Of a stretch of DNA of 7,176 bases, positions 1 through 5,563 are shown piece by piece. Source of the DNA: UBA1306 sp964396415 (GTDB taxonomy: Bacteria; Spirochaetota; Spirochaetia; Treponematales; Rectinemataceae); contig CAYNFM010000141.1 of NCBI GenBank assembly GCA_964396415.1, positions 1-7,176 on the forward strand. Direction: 5' to 3'. The position numbers and the translations under genes are program-made. Each line of letters starts with the position of its first letter. Positions within the stretch are counted from its first letter, which is position 1. The notes under the pieces are model-generated. The model did no database searches and was not told the DNA's origin. It saw nothing but the letters and a program-made list of their open reading frames with translations.

Positions 1-52
1 ACCGACCTTCAGATCCGCAATCTGATGCTCTATCCAGCTGAGCTATAGCCTC
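1..52 (-). tRNA. tRNA-Arg (anticodon GCG), partial at the window edge
   Basis: This is the 5' two-thirds of an arginine tRNA; the T arm and 3' acceptor strand lie beyond base 1. Read on the minus strand it shows the acceptor strand GAGGCTA, T8-A9, a D arm GCTC/GAGC around loop AGCTGGATA, an anticodon stem TCAGA/TCTGA and the seven-base loop TTGCGGA. The anticodon GCG occupies bases 16-18 and would read CGC. A20 in the D loop and C35 are the known arginine identity elements and both are present. Most bacteria read CGU/CGC/CGA with an ACG anticodon deaminated by TadA, so GCG is uncommon. It is the last of three tRNAs on this strand, 120 bases after tRNA-Ser(GCU). Confidence 0.85.
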
Positions 53-172
53 ATGGAACGGATCGTCATGCCCGCTAGCGCGAGCGACGGCTTCGTATCG
101 CCTCTCCCTCCCACCGGTCGGCGAGGGCTTCGACTCGGATCCCCCGTCATACGCCGAAGTAATTTGGATTTT
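53..172 (-). other. Spacer between tRNA-Ser(GCU) and tRNA-Arg
   Basis: This 120-base gap holds no convincing gene. A five-pair stem (TCGCC at 98-102 with GGCGA at 120-124) is the only notable structure and has no T-run, so it is not a terminator. I see no promoter for the Arg tRNA here, which suggests read-through from the Ser tRNAs followed by processing. This last step is inference. Confidence 0.4.
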
Positions 173-260
<88 letters not shown>

Positions 261-279
261 CTTGAAACATTCGCCGTCG

Positions 280-364
280 CGGAGCAGGAGGGATTCGAAC
301 CCTCGGTGCCTTGCGGCACAGCGGTTTTCAAGACCGCCTCCTTAGACCACTCGGACACCGCTCC
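280..364 (-). tRNA. tRNA-Ser (anticodon UGA)
   Basis: A complete 85-base class II tRNA that reads UCA and, by wobble, other UCN serine codons. The acceptor strands are GGAGCGG and CTGCTCC, with one G-T pair near the base of the stem, and the discriminator is G. The anticodon arm GCGGT-CTTGAAA-ACCGC contains the anticodon TGA. The extra arm TGTGCCGCAAGGCACC is a stable hairpin typical of serine tRNA, and the T arm has GGTTCGAATCC. CCA is not encoded. It is the first gene of the tRNA cluster and sits about ten bases after the predicted transcription start of a strong promoter. Confidence 0.96.
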
Positions 365-381
365 AATCAGCGCGGTAGCAA

Positions 382-410
382 AACATACGCGATTGCCGGG
401 CCGTTGTCAA
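382..410 (-). promoter_or_regulatory. Sigma70-type promoter of the tRNA cluster
   Basis: On the minus strand a perfect -35 hexamer TTGACA (405-410) is followed by a 17-base spacer and a -10 hexamer TATGTT (382-387, four of six matches). The start of transcription should fall near base 375, about ten bases before tRNA-Ser(UGA). The stretch after the -10 is GC-rich (CCGCGC). Such a discriminator is known to make stable-RNA promoters sensitive to ppGpp, so stringent control is plausible but inferred. Confidence 0.8.
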
Positions 411-429
411 TAAGCGGACCTTTAGCGAT

Positions 430-915
430 TCATTCCACCAGGTATCGCCCGATCTCCTTGAGTTCGGGGATCTGCGAGAAGACGGGACTCTTCTGGCCGG
501 CGCTCTGCTTGTCGATCGCCGCCACCTTGACATAGAGCTCGTTGACCTTATCGGCGAGTACCTTGAGGTTGGGACCGAAGTTGGTGATGGCCATGCCTCG
601 GAAGACCTTGTCGGAGGCGCTCCCCGGATCGTTGCCGCCGGATGTCAGGAAGCGGAGATTCGGCAAGAGATCGCGCCGCGCCTGGTAAATGAAGCGGGCC
701 ATCGCGATTATCTGCGCGTATAGCTCGTCGAGGTGATAGCCCTGGTAACGATAGTTCTCGACCTTCTCGGTCAGCTCCTCGATGAGACTCCACGTACTGG
801 GGTCCAACACGAGCGAGGAAATGCCGCGGCGGGTGAATCTGTTGGAGATGTTGGTACGAAAGTGCTCGCCTATGCCTTCTACGGCAGCGAATATCTCCGG
901 ATTCTTGATCTGCAT
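430..915 (-). CDS. Conserved-looking hypothetical protein, about 161 residues
   Basis: I do not recognise this protein. It is a soluble-looking, mostly helical product with no signal peptide, membrane segment or known catalytic motif. The middle (about residues 30-90) is a run of amphipathic helices rich in Leu, Glu, Tyr and Arg, followed by a Gly/Ser/Asn loop (LTSGGNDPGSASDK) and a second helical half ending EIGRYLVE. I chose the ATG at 915 because MQIKNPEIF looks like a natural N-terminus. A GTG at 936, directly after the stop of the radical-SAM gene, would add seven residues. Neither start has a clear Shine-Dalgarno, so translation may depend on coupling to the upstream gene. Its composition matches its neighbours, which argues for a real gene. 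The close placement after the dus and radical-SAM genes suggests co-transcription and perhaps a link to tRNA modification, but this is only a guess. Confidence 0.8.
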   Translation of the reverse strand: MQIKNPEIFAAVEGIGEHFRTNISNRFTRRGISSLVLDPSTWSLIEELTEKVENYRYQGYHLDELYAQIIAMARFIYQARRDLLPNLRFLTSGGNDPGSASDKVFRGMAITNFGPNLKVLADKVNELYVKVAAIDKQSAGQKSPVFSQIPELKEIGRYLVE

Positions 916-936
916 GTGCCCGTCAGTATAGCCCAC

Positions 937-1884
937 TCATGGGAAAATCGCTACGCCCCGCCGAGATCCCTGTCGAGAGCCGCGAGAGGCGAGCTCGGCT
1001 TCGACGGCCCGGTACAGCCGGGCTTTGTCGGGCCTGCGCCGCGGCGCCAGCAGGGTGTCCGCGGGAGCGTCGGCCCGGAGCCTGATCACCTCGCACGCGG
1101 GATCGAGCAGCTCGAGGCAATCCGCCAGGAGGCCGGGTAGCCTCGAGGAGTGCATGAGGGAGATCTCGCCCGAGAGGTATTCCGACGCTAGGATGCTGCC
1201 CTTCGGGATCAGGAGGTCGTGGAACTTCACGCCCTCGAGCGAGAGCGAAGCGATGCGCGAAACGGTTTCTCGCATGTCGGACTCGCCCTCGCCGGGCAGG
1301 CCGAGCATCAGGTGGACTGCCGTCCGCAGGCCTGCCTCGGCGAGCGTCCTACGGGCGCGGACGAAGCAGGCGTAATCGTGGCCGCGATCGATCCTCGAAA
1401 GCGTGGCATCGTGCGAGCTCTGCAGCCCGAGCTCCACCCAGACCTCGAGGCCCTCCTTCGCGTACGATGCGAGGAGGTCGGCTTTCTCCTCGTCGATGCA
1501 GTCCGGTCTCGTCGATACTACGAGGCCCCGGAGCCCATCGGGGGCGGCCCTCCTCGTCGCGCGCAGCGCCTCGTCGTAGCGCAGGCGCATCTCCTCGATC
1601 TTCGCGAATGTCGAGCTGTAAGCCTGGAAGTAGGGGGAAAAAAGCCGCGCCCCATAGCGCCGCCGCAGGTAGTCTACGCCAGCGGCGACCTGCCTCTCGA
1701 TGGATGACTCGCCCTCGGGAAGGTACACCGCCCTTCCGGCCTCCGGCGAGCAGTAGATGCAGCCCCCCGCGCCGCGGCCGAGCCGCCTATTGGGACAGGA
1801 GAAGCCGCCGTCCAGGCCGATCCTCCACACGCGGTCGCCGTGGCGCTCGCGCAGCGCGTCGGAATGGCGATTCATCAGGCTCAT
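937..1884 (-). CDS. Radical-SAM protein of the YhcC/YtqA (MnmL) family
   Basis: This 315-residue protein matches the YhcC/YtqA radical-SAM family (TIGR01212) along its whole length. Its iron-sulfur motif is the extended form C30-x11-C42-x2-C45, within CPNRRLGRGAGGCIYC. Downstream are family signatures PYFQAYSSTFA (about residue 84), STRPDCI, ELGLQSSHDATLSRIDRGHD, HLMLGLPGEGE and LIPKGS. B. subtilis YtqA has been renamed MnmL for its role in converting cmnm5s2U toward mnm5s2U at the wobble base of tRNAs; E. coli YhcC has no settled role. The start is the ATG at 1884, which overlaps the dus stop as ATGA and has AGGAGG just upstream; a second ATG lies three codons in. No MnmM-type methyltransferase gene is adjacent. 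The family call is very secure. Function as MnmL rather than a YhcC-type protein is inference. Confidence 0.93.
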   Translation of the reverse strand: MSLMNRHSDALRERHGDRVWRIGLDGGFSCPNRRLGRGAGGCIYCSPEAGRAVYLPEGESSIERQVAAGVDYLRRRYGARLFSPYFQAYSSTFAKIEEMRLRYDEALRATRRAAPDGLRGLVVSTRPDCIDEEKADLLASYAKEGLEVWVELGLQSSHDATLSRIDRGHDYACFVRARRTLAEAGLRTAVHLMLGLPGEGESDMRETVSRIASLSLEGVKFHDLLIPKGSILASEYLSGEISLMHSSRLPGLLADCLELLDPACEVIRLRADAPADTLLAPRRRPDKARLYRAVEAELASRGSRQGSRRGVAIFP

Positions 1885-2867
1885 CGCTCCTCCTGCCACC
1901 TGAGGAACAGGGCCTCGAACTCCTCGACCGAGGAGGCCCTGACGCCGGCTCCGCGCAGCTCGGCTCCGCCCTTCGCGCCCCTCGTATACGCGCAGAATTG
2001 CTTCCTGAACTCGATGCAGGCGCTCCTCTCGCCGAGAAAGCGCGCGGCCAAGGCGAGATGCCTCCTCGCCGCGTCGACGAGCTCGCGCCGCGAGACATCC
2101 TCCGGCGCGCCTCCCTCCATGACCGCCCTCGCTCTTCGGAAGATGAAGGGATCGCCCATCGCGCCCCGCGCGATCATCACCCCCGCGCAGCCCGTCTCCG
2201 CGATCATCCGCGCGGCGTCGCCCGGCGCGAAAACGTCGCCCGAGCCGAATACGGGCACCGCCAGGCGCGATGCCAGATCCCCGATACGGCTCCAATCGGC
2301 GTGGCCGGAATAGCCCTGGGCTCGCGTCCTCGCGTGCAAGGTCACGGCCGCGGCGCCGCCCTCGACGGCCGCGGCGGCCGCCTCGCGGTAATTCGCTCCG
2401 CCTTCTTCCCAGCCCGAGCGGATCTTCGCGGTTACGGGAGGGCCGCCCGGGCCTAGCGCGGCGACCATCGCCGCGACTATGCGACGGATGAGGTCGGGGT
2501 CCTTCATGAGCGCGGAGCCCGCCCCGGAACGCACGATCTTGGGGACGGGACAGCCGCAGTTGAGGTCGACGAGAGTCGGCCCGCGCGCGGCCGCGATGCG
2601 GGCCGCCGCGGCGAGCGCCTCGGGCCTCGAGCCGAAAAGTTGGATCGCGTAACGCGTCTCGTTTTCCGCCCTGTCCATGAGGAGCCCCGTCTTGGGATGG
2701 CCCCGCGTCAGGGCCTCGGCGCTCACCATCTCGGTGTAGCAGAGGTCGGCGCCGAGCCCGAAGCAGACCGATCGAAAGGCCGCGTCGGAATAGCCCGCCA
2801 CGGGCGCGAGGAACAGGTTCCCCGGCAACCTGACGCCGCCCACGAGGACGGGATGATACAGGCTCAC
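1881..2867 (-). CDS. dus: tRNA-dihydrouridine synthase (Dus family)
   Basis: A 328-residue flavoenzyme that reduces specific uridines in tRNA to dihydrouridine using FMN and NADPH in the cytosol. It has the N-terminal FMN-binding signature LAPVAGYSDAAFR (residues 20-32), the family active-site motif DLNCGCPVPK with catalytic Cys106, Lys148 in TAKIRSGW, His178 in TLHARTRAQGYSGHADW, and the GSGD phosphate-binding loop. The C-terminal helical RNA-binding domain follows (RRHLALAARFLGERSACIEFRKQF). Overall it is closest in style to DusB-like proteins, but the subtype cannot be fixed by eye. The start is a GTG at 2867 with a weak AAGG upstream. The stop overlaps the next gene's ATG by four bases, so the two are translationally coupled. 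The 188-base gap before it holds an inverted repeat and no promoter I can name. Confidence 0.96.
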   Translation of the reverse strand: MSLYHPVLVGGVRLPGNLFLAPVAGYSDAAFRSVCFGLGADLCYTEMVSAEALTRGHPKTGLLMDRAENETRYAIQLFGSRPEALAAAARIAAARGPTLVDLNCGCPVPKIVRSGAGSALMKDPDLIRRIVAAMVAALGPGGPPVTAKIRSGWEEGGANYREAAAAAVEGGAAAVTLHARTRAQGYSGHADWSRIGDLASRLAVPVFGSGDVFAPGDAARMIAETGCAGVMIARGAMGDPFIFRRARAVMEGGAPEDVSRRELVDAARRHLALAARFLGERSACIEFRKQFCAYTRGAKGGAELRGAGVRASSVEEFEALFLRWQEER

Positions 2868-3055
2868 GCCTTGCCCGTTACCGGTCCCCGCGGGAGAACG
2901 TCATGCGAGAATGCCCCCACGGAGAGAACGGAGGCCACGGAGAAGGCAAAGAGGATACGGGTATTAGAAGAAGGACCCCCTCCCTTCCCTGCTCCGTGAT
3001 CTCCCTCCTTCCTCGATCTCCCCGCCCTCCGCTCGGCCGACCGTCATCGCGGCCG
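2868..3055. other. Intergenic region between tatD and dus
   Basis: This 188-base gap contains the ACGGAG inverted repeat described separately and a strongly purine-rich minus strand from about 2976 to 3035. I see no protein-coding gene and no clear promoter for dus, although a TAATAC lies near 2965. How dus is transcribed, from tatD read-through or from a local promoter, is unresolved. Confidence 0.5.
2921..3013. repeat. Imperfect inverted repeat with ACGGAG units
   Basis: The left arm at 2930-2946 (GGAG-gc-CACGGAG-a-AGG) pairs with the right arm at 2988-3004 (CCT-g-CTCCGTG-at-CTCC), with only three mismatched positions around a 41-base loop. Weaker pairing continues outward to about 2921 and 3013. 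The left arm is itself made of short direct repeats, CACGGAGAGA, ACGGAGGC and CACGGAGAAGG. Arrays of ACGGAG/ACAGAG units of this style occur as interspersed repeats in many unrelated bacterial genomes, from my general memory. It may act as an mRNA 3' structure for tatD, but lacks a T-run. Confidence 0.6.
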
Positions 3056-3847
3056 TCAGCTCCAGACGGGCACCGGCAGCTTGAAGAACCTGCAGGCATT
3101 CTCGAAGACCGTCCGCGAAACCACCTCCGGATCCGACTCGACTATCTCGGAGAGGAAGGCGCAGGTCGATGGCAGGTATTCGGGCTTGTTGCGCTTCCCG
3201 CGATATTCCGCGGGCACCATGAAAGGCGCCTCGCTCTCGATGAGGATGCGGTCGAGGGGCAGGACGCTCACCGTCTCGTGCAGGTTGCGCGCGTTGCGGT
3301 AGGTGAGGTTTCCCGCGAAGGAGAAGTAGAGATTGAGATCGAGGGCGAGGACTCGGCGCGCGTACTCGCCATCCTCGGAATAGCAGTGGAGCACCCCGCC
3401 GGAGGGAGGGAGGCGGTCCTTGAGTATATCAAGGACGTCCTTGCCCGCCTCGCGGTTATGGACGATCACGGGAAGATCCAGGCGCGCCGCCAGGTCGAGC
3501 TGGTCTATGAATAGCTCTATCTGACTCTTGCGATCGCCGAATTTGTGGTAGTAGTCGAGGCCGATCTCGCCCAGGGCGACGACTCGAGGCAGCTTGGCCG
3601 CTTCCTCTATCGTCCTGTGCCAATCCTTTCCGGGATTCTGGACCTCGGACGGCGAAACGCCGGCCGCGTGGAAGACATGCTCCATGGTCTTGAGGTTGTC
3701 GTACACCTGCTTGAAGTCGATGAGGCTGTTGCAGATGCTGACTATCCTGGTGACTCCGGCCTGCTTCGCCTCTTGGCAAACTAAAAGCTGTTCGATCGGG
3801 TCATCGTAGATGAGCCCGATGTGGGCGTGAGTGTCGAAATACTGCAT
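3056..3847 (-). CDS. TatD-family metal-dependent hydrolase (putative DNase)
   Basis: A 263-residue TIM-barrel protein of the TatD family, metal-dependent nucleases linked to DNA repair and 3'-5' degradation. It shows the opening metal motif DTHAH (residues 5-9), ALGEIGLDYY with Glu94, VIVHNREA with His130, LHCYSE with His154, and the C-terminal RNKPEYLP. The length is normal for the family. Two sites are unusual. The common GVHPH is GVSPSEV (63-69), and the ETDAP motif with its metal-binding Asp reads ESEAP, so Glu206 replaces Asp. It may be a divergent branch with altered activity. The ATG at 3847 has GGAAG five bases upstream. Two promoters in the spacer behind it point toward it, so it is probably its own transcription unit rather than part of the lpt operon. 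Confidence 0.93.
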   Translation of the reverse strand: MQYFDTHAHIGLIYDDPIEQLLVCQEAKQAGVTRIVSICNSLIDFKQVYDNLKTMEHVFHAAGVSPSEVQNPGKDWHRTIEEAAKLPRVVALGEIGLDYYHKFGDRKSQIELFIDQLDLAARLDLPVIVHNREAGKDVLDILKDRLPPSGGVLHCYSEDGEYARRVLALDLNLYFSFAGNLTYRNARNLHETVSVLPLDRILIESEAPFMVPAEYRGKRNKPEYLPSTCAFLSEIVESDPEVVSRTVFENACRFFKLPVPVWS

Positions 3848-3901
3848 CTGTCTTCCGTAGAGAAACTGGTGATGATGTGGATCCCGTACTGGGCAAGGAT
3901 A

Positions 3902-3930
3902 AATGTAACACGAGCCCGCCGCGTCGTCAA
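3902..3930 (-). promoter_or_regulatory. Promoter P1 for tatD
   Basis: The minus strand carries TTGACG (3925-3930), a 17-base spacer and TACATT (3902-3907). Transcription would start near 3895, leaving a leader of about 48 bases before tatD. The -35 lies inside the right arm of an inverted repeat (3921-3950), so a regulator or RNA structure could act here. Confidence 0.65.
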
Positions 3931-3950
3931 CTCGCTATAACCGACGACGC
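3921..3950 (-). repeat. Inverted repeat / RNA hairpin upstream of tatD
   Basis: The arms GCGTCGTC and GACGACGC (3921-3928 and 3943-3950) are perfect eight-base inverted repeats 14 bases apart. Transcribed from the minus strand, the pairing extends inward by GU, GU, UG and UA to a 12-pair stem with a six-base loop AUAGCG. On the plus strand the same positions would give A-C mismatches, which favours a minus-strand RNA structure. It overlaps the P1 -35, so a DNA operator is the alternative reading. Confidence 0.55.
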
Positions 3951-3959
3951 CCAGGCCAT

Positions 3960-3983
3960 AAAAATGGGTCGGGAAGGATCCCG
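3960..3983 (-). terminator. Weak intrinsic terminator candidate after lptB
   Basis: On the minus strand the hairpin CGGGA-TCCT-TCCCG (3970-3983) is followed, after five bases, by TTTTT (3960-3964). The stem is short and the T-run is slightly displaced, so this is a weak call. If real it would end the pyrG-lptB transcript before the tatD promoter. Confidence 0.3.
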
Positions 3984-4000
3984 GAGGACTTCTTACCGAA

Positions 4001-4030
4001 ACTATACCGATTTCGCTTCCGGCGCGTCAA
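4001..4030 (-). promoter_or_regulatory. Promoter P2 in the lptB-tatD spacer
   Basis: The minus strand has TTGACG (4025-4030), an 18-base spacer and TATAGT (4001-4006), a strong match to the sigma70 consensus. The start would fall near 3994. It is upstream of P1 and of the weak terminator and hairpin, so it may be a second tatD promoter with a structured leader or may drive a short RNA. Confidence 0.6.
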
Positions 4031-4042
4031 TATGGGCGCGCC
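4021..4042 (-). repeat. GC-rich hairpin just after lptB
   Basis: Perfect six-base arms GGCGCG (4021-4026) and CGCGCC (4037-4042) enclose a ten-base loop, beginning eight bases after the lptB stop. There is no T-run, so it is more likely a 3'-end stabiliser or an operator than an intrinsic terminator. One arm overlaps the -35 of promoter P2. Confidence 0.45.
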
Positions 4043-4049
4043 TTTCCGG

Positions 4050-4796
4050 CTACATCCTGAACTCCTCGCCCAAATAGATCTTTCGGGCCATCTCCGAGGC
4101 CAGGACCTCGTCCCTCGACCCCGAAACGACGATATTGCCCAGGTTTATGATGTGCGCCCTGTGCGTGATGTCCAGCGTATCCCTTACGTTGTGGTCGGTG
4201 ACGAGCACTCCGATGCCCCCGTCCGAGAGCTTGCGCACGATGTTCTTGATCTCGTGCACGGCGATCGGGTCGATGCCCGCGAAGGGCTCGTCCAAAAGGA
4301 GGAATTTCGGATCGAGGGCGAGGGCGCGCGCGATCTCCGTGCGGCGGCGCTCGCCGCCGGAGAGCGTATAGGCTTTTTGCCTGCGCAGCCTCGCGATGCC
4401 GAACTCTTCCAGGAGTTCCTCGAGCCGCTCGCGCTTGCGCTGAGCCGATATGTCCGCCCTCGTCTCGATCACGGCCCGGATATTGTCCTCGACCGAGAGG
4501 CGCCTGAAGACCGAAGGCTCCTGAGGCAGGTAAGCTATGCCCAGCCGCGCCCTCTGGTACATGGGCAGGCCGCTTATCTCATGGTGATCCAAGGCTACCC
4601 TGCCCGCGGTCGGCCTTATGAAGCCGACGATCATATAGAAGACCGTCGTCTTGCCCGCTCCGTTGGGGCCGAGCAATCCCACGACCTCGCCTGTCGCCAT
4701 CGAAAAGGACACGTCGCCTACCGCGATCTTCCTGCGGTAGAGCTTCCGTAAGCCCGTCGCCTCGAGGACGTGGGGCCCGCCGCCGCCCGAGATCAC
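4050..4796 (-). CDS. lptB: LPS export ABC transporter ATPase LptB
   Basis: A 248-residue cytoplasmic ATPase that powers the LptFG transporter to extract LPS or a related lipid from the inner membrane and push it along the Lpt bridge. All ABC motifs are intact: Walker A GPNGAGKTT (43-51), Q-loop Gln92, signature LSGGE (145-149), Walker B LLLDEP (166-171) followed by FAGIDP, and H-loop His202 in TDHNV. The LptB-specific ending YLGEEFRM is present. The start is a GTG at 4796 that overlaps the lptA stop as GTGA; it has no strong ribosome site, so translational coupling is likely. This N-terminus is about ten residues longer than usual (ISGGGGPHVL before the conserved EATGLRK). No lptF, lptG or rpoN lies next to it here. 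Confidence 0.97.
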   Translation of the reverse strand: MISGGGGPHVLEATGLRKLYRRKIAVGDVSFSMATGEVVGLLGPNGAGKTTVFYMIVGFIRPTAGRVALDHHEISGLPMYQRARLGIAYLPQEPSVFRRLSVEDNIRAVIETRADISAQRKRERLEELLEEFGIARLRRQKAYTLSGGERRRTEIARALALDPKFLLLDEPFAGIDPIAVHEIKNIVRKLSDGGIGVLVTDHNVRDTLDITHRAHIINLGNIVVSGSRDEVLASEMARKIYLGEEFRM

Positions 4797-5563
4797 TTGA
4801 CCCCGCCGGCGTCGGGAGCGGCGACGCCCTCCGGAGCCGTCGCGGAGGGAGAAGCCGTCGCGGGCGGGGGCGACTGATCCGGCGGCTTCGCGGCGGCCGG
4901 CGACGCCGTCTGGCCTTTCGCGGGCTCTTTCTTGTCGACGACGCTGCCCGAGACATCGCCCTCGAGCTGGATATCCTCCGTATCGGTGTTTACGACCATC
5001 CTCGTCGCCGCGTAATTGTCTCCCCCCTTCGATGCCGACGGCGAGCCCGTCAGCTCGAGGATATTGTCCTTGCGCCGGTAGAGCGCGTACTCCGCTCGGC
5101 AGGCGAGCTTGTCCTTGACGATGCGGACGGCCACCTCGGCTAGAGTGACCTCGCTGTTGTTGTCGCTCTCGATCCATTCGGCCTTGAGCACGAGCTTGTT
5201 CCTGTCGTCCTGGAGGATGGAAGGTCCCTCGGCGCGCAAAAGCTTCTTATCCCTGTCGTAATAGAGGCTGGGCGACTCCAGTCGCATCTTCTTGTCCGTA
5301 TCCACGACGGCGACGGAGCCCGTGCACTGCATGTAGGTGAAGTCCTTTCCGAAAAGCTCGATCCGGTCCGCGAGGATGGAGATCGATCCGGTCTTGACGC
5401 TGGCCCTGCCCGACAGGATCGTCCGCTCCTTGTCCTTGGCGAGGCTGGCCTGCACGCTGTCCGCGCTGAAGTCGATCGGCTCCGGAGCGGCCGCGAGGAT
5501 GGGCCCGCATGCGAAGGCGAGAATGGCGCAAATAGCCGGGCGCGAAGCCTTCGGGCCCTTCAC
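4793..5563 (-). CDS. lptA: LptA-like periplasmic LPS transport protein (OstA family)
   Basis: A 256-residue secreted protein of the OstA/LptA type, which forms the beta-jellyroll bridge between the inner-membrane LptC and outer-membrane LptD. Residues 1-26 are a signal peptide, with a basic start, the hydrophobic AICAILAFACGPIL and cleavage near AAA/PEP. From about 28 to 210 the repeating beta pattern is typical (IDFSADSVQA, ILSGRASVKTGSISILADRIEL, MRLESPSLYYDRDKKLLRAE, ILELTGSPSASKGG). Beyond 210 there is a low-complexity Ala/Pro/Ser/Lys tail of about 45 residues that E. coli LptA (about 185 residues) lacks. The start is a GTG at 5563 with GAGG upstream; it overlaps the lptC stop by four bases. 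Sequence identity in this family is low, so the call leans on order and pattern. Confidence 0.88.
   Translation of the reverse strand: MKGPKASRPAICAILAFACGPILAAAPEPIDFSADSVQASLAKDKERTILSGRASVKTGSISILADRIELFGKDFTYMQCTGSVAVVDTDKKMRLESPSLYYDRDKKLLRAEGPSILQDDRNKLVLKAEWIESDNNSEVTLAEVAVRIVKDKLACRAEYALYRRKDNILELTGSPSASKGGDNYAATRMVVNTDTEDIQLEGDVSGSVVDKKEPAKGQTASPAAAKPPDQSPPPATASPSATAPEGVAAPDAGGVK

Noticed and set aside
98..124. Stem TCGCC/GGCGA in the tRNA spacer as a possible terminator
   Set aside because: The stem is short with a 17-base loop and no T-run follows.
1885..2295. N-terminal extension of the radical-SAM frame upstream of base 1884
   Set aside because: The extension is Arg/Gly-rich, out of frame with dus and lies inside it; the ATG at 1884 with AGGAGG and the ATGA overlap fits the family length.
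1467..2456. Long plus-strand open frame (329 codons) opposite the dus and radical-SAM genes
   Set aside because: It is very Arg/Ser/Pro-rich, has no recognisable motif and lies antisense to two well-supported genes; in GC-rich DNA such shadows are expected.
2903..3514. Plus-strand open frame (203 codons) covering the tatD 3' part and the spacer
   Set aside because: It runs antisense to conserved TatD motifs and starts in repeat sequence; the protein shows no family features.
3927..3959. Ten-codon frame (MAWASSVIAS) upstream of tatD that might be a leader peptide
   Set aside because: It has no ribosome-binding site and its residues show no attenuation signature; chance is the simpler explanation.
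4032..4751. Plus-strand open frame (239 codons) opposite lptB
   Set aside because: It mirrors the codon pattern of lptB in the antisense frame and has no independent support.
4797..5177. N-terminal extension of the lptB frame into lptA
   Set aside because: It is a shadow within lptA; the GTG at 4796 gives a normal LptB length and a GTGA overlap.
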